DNA from: Closterium sp. Naga37s-1
Lineage: Eukaryota; Streptophyta; Zygnematophyceae; Desmidiales; Closteriaceae
Length of the DNA stretch: 64,000 nt
NCBI GenBank assembly: GCA_947471745.1
Contig: CANJKZ010000476.1
Span: 62,001-126,000 of the forward strand
Reading direction: 5' to 3'
The first letter of the stretch is position 1. Every line of letters starts with the position of its first letter. The translations under genes and the position numbers were made by a program. This document shows positions 56,601 to 64,000 of this stretch, piece after piece. Below the pieces are notes generated by a model. The model saw nothing but the letters and a program-made list of their open reading frames with translations, had not been told where the DNA came from and ran no database searches.

Positions 56601-59600
56601 CAGCAGCACCAGTACCTCCAGCAGCTCCAGCAGCACCAGCACCAGCAGCACCTCCAGCAGCGCCAGCAGCACCGCCTGCAGCAGCAGCACCTCCAGCAGC
56701 TCCAGCAGCACCAGCAGCACCAGCACCAGCAGCACCTCCAGCAGCGCCAGCAGCACCACCAGCAGCTCCAGCACCAGCAGCACCTCCAGCAGCACCAGCA
56801 CCTCCAACAGCACCAGCACCAGCAGCACCTCCAGCAGCGCCAGCAGCACCGCCAGCAGTAGCAGCACCTCCAGCAGCTCCAGCACCAGCAGCACCTCCAG
56901 CACCAGCAGCACCTCCAGCAGCGCCAGCAGCACCTCCAGCAGCACCAGCACCAGGAGCACCTCCAGCAGCGCCAGCAGCACCGCCAGCAGCTCCAGCACC
57001 AGGGTCCGCGACACTAGGAGCGCCACTCCGGAGACTGCAGCGCCGAGCGTACCACTCTCGGAGCCGCTGGGGAGAGGGCAGCTCCCGCCTAGGAGGGGAA
57101 GCACTAGCACCAGCTCCAGCAGCACTCCTAGCTCCAGAAGCACCTCTCCTGAGGCTGCAGTACTGTAAGTACCACTCACGCAGCTGCTGTGAGGAGAGAG
57201 CTCCTCCAGGTGTAGCACTCCCAGGCTCAGCACCCCCAGACTCAGCACCCCCAGACTCAGCACCTGCAGACTCAGCACCCGCAGGCTCCGCACCCCCAGG
57301 CTCAGCACCCCCAGACTCCGCAACCCCAGGCTCCGCACCCCCAGGCTCCGCACCCCCAGGCTCAGCGCCCATAGCAGGACGAGAGTCGACAGCTACCTCG
57401 ACAGGCTCAACCGGGTCTACCTGGGACACACCTGAGGGAGCGGCACCCTGAGGGGGGAGGGGGTCTACCACAGCAGCACCTGGCGCGAGGAAGAGAGGTG
57501 GGGGGGGAAGCGGGGCAGTGCGGTAGGGGAAGAGGCGGTAGTAGGGCACCGACTCGTCAAAAGTGACGTCCTGAGAGGGCAGGACACGGCGCGAGGTGGC
57601 GTGGTAAAACTGCCAACCAGACGCGTCCGGAACAAAGCCAAGGAAGACACAAGGAACAGCGCGGGAGGAGAGCTTGTCCGCGGACGTATCGCGGACAAAA
57701 GCTCGAGATCCCCAGACCCGGAAACGCGACGCATGGCCAACCACCCCCGTCCACAGCAGTGTGGGCGAGGTCTCCGGTAAGGAGACACGGGGCCAGAGGT
57801 TGAGCTGATGCGCAGCGTACCGGACCGCAAACGGCCACAGAAAGTGGGGGGCAGCCGCATGGATCAAGGAGGTACGAGCGACCTCCATGACCAAGCCAAT
57901 GCGGCGCTCAGCAACCCCATTCTGCTGGGGAGAGGCCGGAAGCGTGAACGACTGGCGGATGCCGTGCTCCGCACAGTAGGCTGCCAAGAGGTCGGAGGAG
58001 AACTCACCACCTCTGTCAGAGTGCAGACGCAGGACAGGACAGTCCGAGTGGAACCGCTCGCTGAGCTGGAGACGAGAAGCGCGGATCCAAGGGATCAAAA
58101 CATCAGGGACCTCACCCTTGGTGCGCAAGGGGAAGACCGTGGTGTAGCGCGAGTAGTCGTCAACAACGATCAGGAAGTACCTCTCTTGACCCTGTCCACG
58201 GACGCGGGCTGGGCCCCACACGTCCATGTGGAGTGTCTGCAAGGGAGCACTCGTCGGGGGAAACGAGGAGGAGTGAGGAGCGGCGCGCTGCCGCCCCTCG
58301 ACACAAGGAAGACAGGGAGGAGCAGGCGAGGGTGGGAGGGGAGGGAGTACCCGGGGAAGACCAGAGACAAGGTACCGTTTGCTAGAGGACGGTCTCGTGT
58401 GCTAGAGAGCGACACGAGCAGGGGGCAGACAGCTGACCTGAAGCAGACGCAGACGCAGCTACCTGAGGGGACTCAGTGGTCAGTGTGTACAGGTCCGACC
58501 CCGGCTGCCGAGTGAAGGTAGCCAGGTGACGGCCCGTCCGAGCACACGTGCAGTGTGTCACGCGCTCGTAGGCAGGGGTGAACTTGTGGACACCCCCATC
58601 CTGGAGCGCACAACCCGCCACCAAGTTCGTAGAGAACGAGGGGAGGTGGAGACCTGACAGTGTGCCCGACGGAACCGCAGGACAAGGAAGGACAGTGGAG
58701 GAGGTCGCAATGACCGGACCCCCAGAGGGGTCAGCAAGGGAGACAGCAACTGGCCGAGCAAGCTGCTCAAGGACAGTGCGGTCACGAAAGAAGCAGCGAG
58801 AAGCACCTGAGTCCAGTGTGAAGGTGTGCAGTGCCTCAGTAGACTCAGTACTAGGGGGCGCAGACTCACGAGCACCTAGAGCAGCAGCCTCACCAGCACC
58901 TGGGGTAGCAGACGCACTAGCACCTAGAGCGGCAGCCTCACCAGCACCTGAGGCAACAGACACACGAGCACCTAGTGCGGCAGCCTCACCAGTACCTAGA
59001 GCAGCAGACTGGATACCGGGGTCAGGCGGCACACACAGGTGACAGGCACTCTCGGCACTAGTAGACAATGCATACATGGCAGTGAGGATAGCATCATAGT
59101 CAAGAGCAAAGATATCTACCCTCTGCCTAAGCAGCTCCACCCAGTCGGGGAGCTCAGCGTCGTCGCCAAGCCCTGTACGCCAAGCGTCGCCCAGACGGGC
59201 GAAGCAGTGGGACTCTGTGTGACCACGTGTCCCGCAAGGCTGACCAGTTCGGACACCTGTGCTAATGACGTACGGGCAGCGAGCAGTACTCAGTGACCCT
59301 CTACTCTGAGCGTACCACTCACGAAGCTGCTGGGGCGAAAGAGCCTCGCGTAGACGACGCTGCTGCTGCACCGGGCCACTACAAGAAACTCCCAAACGAC
59401 CCACTCCAGGACGACTCCCACTACTGCCACCCCGACAACCCCAACTGGCGTACCACTCACGAAGCTGCTGGGGCGTGAGGGACACACGTGGACGGCCCTG
59501 GAGCTGCATCTGGCCACGCCAGGAGCAGCAGTAGAAGCAGTAGCAGCAGCAGTAACAGCAGTAGCAGCACGGGCAGGGCAGTGCTCACCAGTGGTGGGAA

Positions 59601-60842
59601 GGGCAGGCGCACCAGCGAGGCGACTGCGGGGCCGCCACAGCGGCTGCTCGAGGGGCGGCTGCTCCAGTGGCCAGGGGCGGCTGCTGCAGGGGCGGCTGCT
59701 CCAAGGGCCAGGGGCGGCTGCTGCAGGGGCGGCTGCTCCAGGGGCGAGGGGCGGCTCCTGCAGTGGCGGCTGCTCTAGTGGCCAGGGGCGGCTGCTCCAG
59801 TGGCCAGGGGCGGCTGCTGTAGGGGCGGCTGCTCCAGGGGCCAGGGGCGGCTGCTGCAGAGGCGAGGCGCGGGTTAGGTCAGGGCGACTCAGCTGGCAGG
59901 GGCGACGCACGGGCAGGGGCGACGCGGCGGGCAGGTCGACGCGGCGGGCAGGGCGACGCGGCGGGCAGGGGCGACGCCGTGGGCAGGGCGACGCGGCGGG
60001 CAGGTGGCGACGCCGCGGGCAGGGCGACGCGGCGAACAGGGGCGACGCCGCGGGCAGGGGCGACGCGGCGGGCAGAGCAACGCGGCGGGCAGGGGCGACG
60101 CCGCGGGCAGGGCTACGCGGCGGGCAGGTGGCGACGCCGCGGACAGGTGACGACGTCGCGGGCAGGGCGACGCGGCGGGCAGGTGGCTACGCCGCGGGCA
60201 GGGCGACGCGGCGAGCAGGGGCGACGCCGCGGGCAGGGGCGACGCGGCGGGCAGAGCGACGCGGCGGGCAGGGGCGACGTCGCGGGCAGGATGACGCGGC
60301 GGGCAGGTGGCGACGCCGCGGACAGGTGACGACGCCGCGGGTCTGCAGGGGCGTCTCTCGGGCCTGACGGGCCTGCAGAGGCGGCTCGGGGGCCTGACGG
60401 GTCTGCAGAGGCGGCTCGGGGGCCTGACGGACCTGCAGGGGCGGCTCGGGGGCCTGACGGACCTGCAGGGGCGGCTCGAGGGCCGTACTAGCTTGCAGGA
60501 GGCAGCGCGAGGGCTGCAGGACGGCACGCGGGCAGACCGAAGGGCGGGGCGCGCGAGGGCGCACTAGCAGAAAAAACAGGGCGCACGAGGGCGCACGAGC
60601 AGAGAAAGGCGCACGAGGGCGCACGTAAGGTAGGGCGCACGAGGGCGCTTCTAGCGGAATAGTGGGCCCGTAGTAGAAAGCGGTCCTAGGTGGCAACCTA
60701 GGCTCGTGATACCATGTTAGAATGAACAAGTGTGTTTGAACTAGCAGGATTGAGAGTACAAGTAGGAAACCCTAGAATGTTGTACCCCCTAAGGCTAAAC
60801 CCACTATAGCCTACAGAATATAAACATATACAATGTTTGACA
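53640..60842 (-). mobile_element. Ty1/copia element 3, in chromovirus RT
   Basis: Target duplication CGAAC (53,635-53,639 and 60,843-60,847). LTRs of 128 bp at 53,640-53,767 and 60,715-60,842 look identical, so it is very young. Approximate parts: zinc motif 59,200-59,280, protease near 58,800, integrase 57,600-58,300, repeat-rich linker 56,000-57,400, RT 54,550-55,450, RNase H 54,010-54,480. The leader at 59,520-60,560 is made of GC-rich tandem repeats. Broken, with several interruptions. Confidence 0.93.
59640..60540. repeat. GC-rich repeats in the copia 3 leader
   Basis: Two kinds of unit. One is GGGCGGCTGCTCCAGGGGC-like (59,640-59,870). The other is an 18-bp-type GGCGACGCGGCGGGCAGG array (59,900-60,340), followed by a 33-bp CTGACGG(G/A)CCTGCAG(A/G)GGCGG unit to about 60,480. 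Confidence 0.85.
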
Positions 60843-63252
60843 CGAACAGCACGGGTCTTTTCGAAAATTGACTTACGTGGAGGTTACCACCAGATTCGGG
60901 TTGAACCATTGGACTGCGCCAAAACAGCGTTTAGAACTAGGTACGGGTCCTTCGAGTACACTGTGATGCCTTTCGGGCTGACCAACGCACCGGCGACGTT
61001 TCAGATGACCATGAACGAGGCGTTTCGGCCACTCTTAGATAAATGCGTGATAGTTTACCTCGACGACATCCTAGTCTACAGTCGTGATAAGCAGCAGTGC
61101 TTAGCACATATGGAAGAAGTGTTTAAAATTTTAGACGAGCACAGACTACTGACCAAGGGTCCCAAGTGCGAGTTTTTTCAGGATAGGTTAGACTTTTCGG
61201 GGCGCGTCATTTTGGAGGCTGGAGTAGAGATCGACCCAAAGAAGATGGACACCGCAAAAGCGTGGCACCCCCCGACGAACATCACAGAGCTGCAGAGTTT
61301 TTTAGGGTTCGTTAATTATGTGCGTCGGTTCGTCCCCGACATGGCACGGTTAATTGCCCCGCTGACGGATTTACTACAGAAGGGGGTCGCTTTTACGTGG
61401 GGGGAGAAAGAGCATGCTGCCTTCTCTGCCCTGAAAAATGTTCTCTGTTCACCGCCCGTACTGCGCATCGCCGACCCACACCGCCCATTCGAAGTAGTTA
61501 CAGACGCAAGTGACATCGCTATTGGAGCCGTACTGCTACAGGATTTCGGCAACGGTTTACAGCCCATCGTATACGAGTCACGAAAACTGCATCCGCCCGA
61601 GAAGAATTACCCGATACACGACCGCGAAATGCTTGCGATCGTGCATGCGTTCAAAGTATGGCGCTGTTACTTGACCGGCACAGACGTGACAGTACGGACA
61701 GACCACAAATCACTACAGTATCTACGCGCACAGCCCCACCTCAACCCACGACAGATCTGCTAGCTCGATTTCCTCGAGTCAAACTTCCACTATACGGTCA
61801 CCTACAAAAAAGGGGCATCAAACATTGCCGACTCACTGACCTGCCCCACTGCCCAAATCCACGCCATACTACTCGCCCAGACCAGACCGCTACTAACAGG
61901 ACTATTTACCCACGGCTATTAAACCGACCCGTTCTTCACAGGAGGAAATTCGCAGCAGTTCGCAGCAGCAAAAGGGGTTTATTACGTAAAAGCCGGCACC
62001 GACCGCACCTGGGTACCGGGCTACACTTTAATAAGGGAGCTGTTACTACAGGAGGCACACGACGGGGTAACCTCAGGACATTTCGGAGTAGAGAAAACAC
62101 GACAGCAATCTGCTGCGGTATTACTACTGGCCCGAAATGCTGACCGACGTGCAACGACACGTGGCATCGTGTCCCACCTGCCAAATCATGAAGTCATCAC
62201 GGCAACGGCCGGCAGGGCAGTTGGAGCCGATACCACCCCCAGAGCGTGCTTGGCAGTAGGTGACGATGGACTTCGTCACGGGGTTACCGACTGGAGCAAG
62301 TGGGAACGACGCAATCCTGGTCGTCGTCGATCGGCTGACGAAAATGGCACATTTCGCAGCCTGCAAAAAATCAATCACAGCCGAAGAAACAGCCCGCCTC
62401 TTCATCTCCACCGTCGTTCGACGACACGGGATACCAGCATCCATTATCAGCGACCGCGACACGAAATTCACCAGCAACTTCTGGCGAAACCTGTGGCAGT
62501 AGTTCGGCACGCGACTACAGTTCAGTTCTTCGTACCACCCCGAGTCCGACGGACAGACACGGACAAACCAGACCATGGAACAACTCATCCGAGCCACGTG
62601 CGACGACCCGACTACCTGGGAACAGCAACTGCCACTCATCGAATTCGCGTACAATAACTCGCCATCCACCACGACCCAACAGTCACCATTTTACCTGAAC
62701 TACGGACAAGATCCCATAGTACCCATGACCCCGAATCCCGACAACCCGGTGCCACGCGCGCAACAATTCGCAGAAATTTTACAAGCAGCAGAGACCCGAG
62801 CAGCAGACGCAATAAAAAAACCGAACATCATCGCTAAGCGTAATGCCGACCGCCACCGTCGACCCGTCACTTACCAGCCCGACGACCTCGTATTACTCGA
62901 CACTCAAAACCTCCGCCTGCACATCACTCCAAAGCTCCGCCCCCGATATTGCGGGCCATTTCGCATCAGCCACATGATCACCCCCATCACCGCCCACCTC
63001 CTCCTCCCTGCTGACTGGTACGTCAGCCCGTCATTCCACGTCAGCCTGCTTCACCCATACGTGCCATCTACCAGCCAACTGCCTCGCAACCGCCCCGCCA
63101 GCATGACACGACCGCCGACAGAGCCAATCATCACGCCCGAAAAAATACAGAGCCACCGAGTACGTGACCCACGGGGAGCCCGCAGGATTGAATTCCTGAT
63201 CCGCTGGAAAGACCGCACGCCCACCGAAGACAACTGGGTTCCCCTCGGATAG
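60843..63252 (+). pseudogene. Chromovirus RT, RNase H, integrase and chromodomain
   Basis: RT with YLDDILVYS lies near 61,055. RNase H (VTDASDIAIGAVL to RTDHKSLQYL) lies at about 61,490-61,730. The integrase core lies at about 62,150-62,700, and a chromodomain (RRIEFLIRWKDRTPTEDNWV) ends near 63,245. Broken fossil. Confidence 0.88.
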
Positions 63253-63356
63253 AGTTGAAAATCACCCTGTCCTCACTGAGTATCTGCGCAGCCGAAATTT
63301 TCGAGATGTACACGCGCTCTCGTAAGGAGGGCCTCCTTGGAGGGGGGGGGGGGTAG

Positions 63357-63684
63357 TATAAGGAAAATCCCCTTTCCTTTCTTCGCGCCCCTGCTTACCG
63401 CGTACAAGACCATTCCCGCCATCGGCACCCAACAGTGAAACGTTACCCGCTCGCGACACTCGCCTCGCCTACGACTCCCGCCACCGTTCACGATGCGACC
63501 CAACCTCACGGCTCGGTTGGTAACCCGCGCTCCGAACCTCCGCCTCGACATTTCCCAACCTCGGCACTAGGCCCGTAACGCACCCCACTATATCGCGTTA
63601 CCGTTACCACTCTAGTTCGCTATATATTGTTTGCTTCGATAGTGCAATTCTCGCTCGCTCGCTCAATTGCACTCAATGGTGACA
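63357..63684 (+). repeat. 3' LTR of the chromovirus
   Basis: About 328 bp matching the 5' LTR (CTTCGCGCCCCTGCTTACCG and onward). It follows a polypurine run (GGAGGGGGGGGGGG) near 63,340. A TATATAT-like motif lies near 63,623. Confidence 0.88.
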
Positions 63685-64000
63685 TATAAAGCTGTCATGC
63701 TTCTGAATAGTGACAATTCTTGCCAACAACCAGCCTGATGTCACTCTGCACCGCACTGACCGCACCTCTTGAAGCTGCCGCGCACTGTAGTGGATCACTG
63801 TAATGTAACAAACCGCTTCAAATTGCACAAAATGGTATGACACCGAGTTTACCGACCAGAAAGTGAACTCGACAGGGGGTCTAACGCCAAAAGCTTGCTT
63901 GTTTTCATAACGAGAGTCTCGTTGCTTTGGCTGGTTTGTGTTTCAAGTTCTCGCTGCCATTGCCAAGCAGCTGAGAGGTGCGAAGCCACCGTGGACCTTT
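63685..64000. other. Flank beyond the retroelement stack
   Basis: About 0.3 kb of unremarkable sequence. No gene, RNA or repeat recognised. Confidence 0.6.

Larger units (their letters stand above)
31139..63684 (+). mobile_element. Old Ty3/gypsy chromovirus, split by nested LTR elements
   Basis: The element's own sequence is about 5.6 kb, spread over 32.5 kb by later insertions. Its parts in order are the 5' LTR, gag, zinc-knuckle and protease, reverse transcriptase, RNase H, integrase with a C-terminal chromodomain, and the 3' LTR. The chromodomain puts it among the chromoviruses of the Metaviridae. It is broken: besides the large insertions it carries several smaller lesions. The two LTRs differ by an indel of roughly 25 bp and scattered substitutions, so it is the oldest layer. 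No clear target duplication was found at its outer ends. Confidence 0.9.

Noticed and set aside
56429-57451. 340-codon plus-strand Pro/Ala-rich frame
   Set aside because: Opposite-strand reading of the repeat-rich linker of copia element 3. No start context or family support.

Overview
The window looks like nuclear DNA of a green-lineage eukaryote, possibly a streptophyte alga or early-diverging plant. This is inferred, not proven. The support is spliced plant-type genes with GT-AG introns, a CAMK/PPCK-like kinase, a Ty3/gypsy chromovirus, and Ty1/copia elements primed from a TGGTATCAGAGC-type site. No bacterial features, rRNA, tRNA or CRISPR were seen.

Positions 1-30,200 hold four host genes, all on the minus strand. 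They are an intronless protein kinase (406-2337), a 13-exon MYST-type histone acetyltransferase homologue (5810-14152, about 1082 aa), a 10-exon SEC24 COPII coat gene (15904-28612, about 1159 aa), and an intronless gene for a small secreted acidic protein (29533-30015). I built both spliced models from protein-family conservation. Every junction keeps phase and has GT..AG ends.

The most unusual observation is in the introns of the two spliced genes. They are largely built from copies of the neighbouring exon edges. Upstream of many exons lie extra copies of [acceptor + 5' part of that exon]. Downstream lie extra copies of [3' part of the exon + donor]. All but one SEC24 exon show it, and so do at least six MYST-gene exons. 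The extreme case is a 214-bp tandem array at 20,964-22,460. Short TTTTGAG-NNNN-CTCAAAA palindromes and a perfect 50-bp palindrome are also scattered through the same introns.

The MYST homologue keeps its chromo-barrel, C2HC zinc finger and acetyl-CoA loop. It has Ser and Lys where the family normally has its active-site Cys and Glu, and it carries three large insertions, one of them strongly His-rich. It may be a non-catalytic relative.

Positions 31,139-63,684 are one nested stack of fossil retroelements. An old plus-strand Ty3/gypsy chromovirus of about 5.6 kb was split by three minus-strand Ty1/copia elements (31256-40911, 43917-51129, 53640-60842) and by non-autonomous LTR elements. The non-autonomous elements are related to copia and lie on the plus strand (31301-33303 inside the first copia LTR, 41767-43321 and 52291-53631 in the chromovirus). 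Each of the six insertions is bounded by its own 5-bp target duplication. All the coding elements are broken. Host genes and stack show no functional link beyond neighbourhood.
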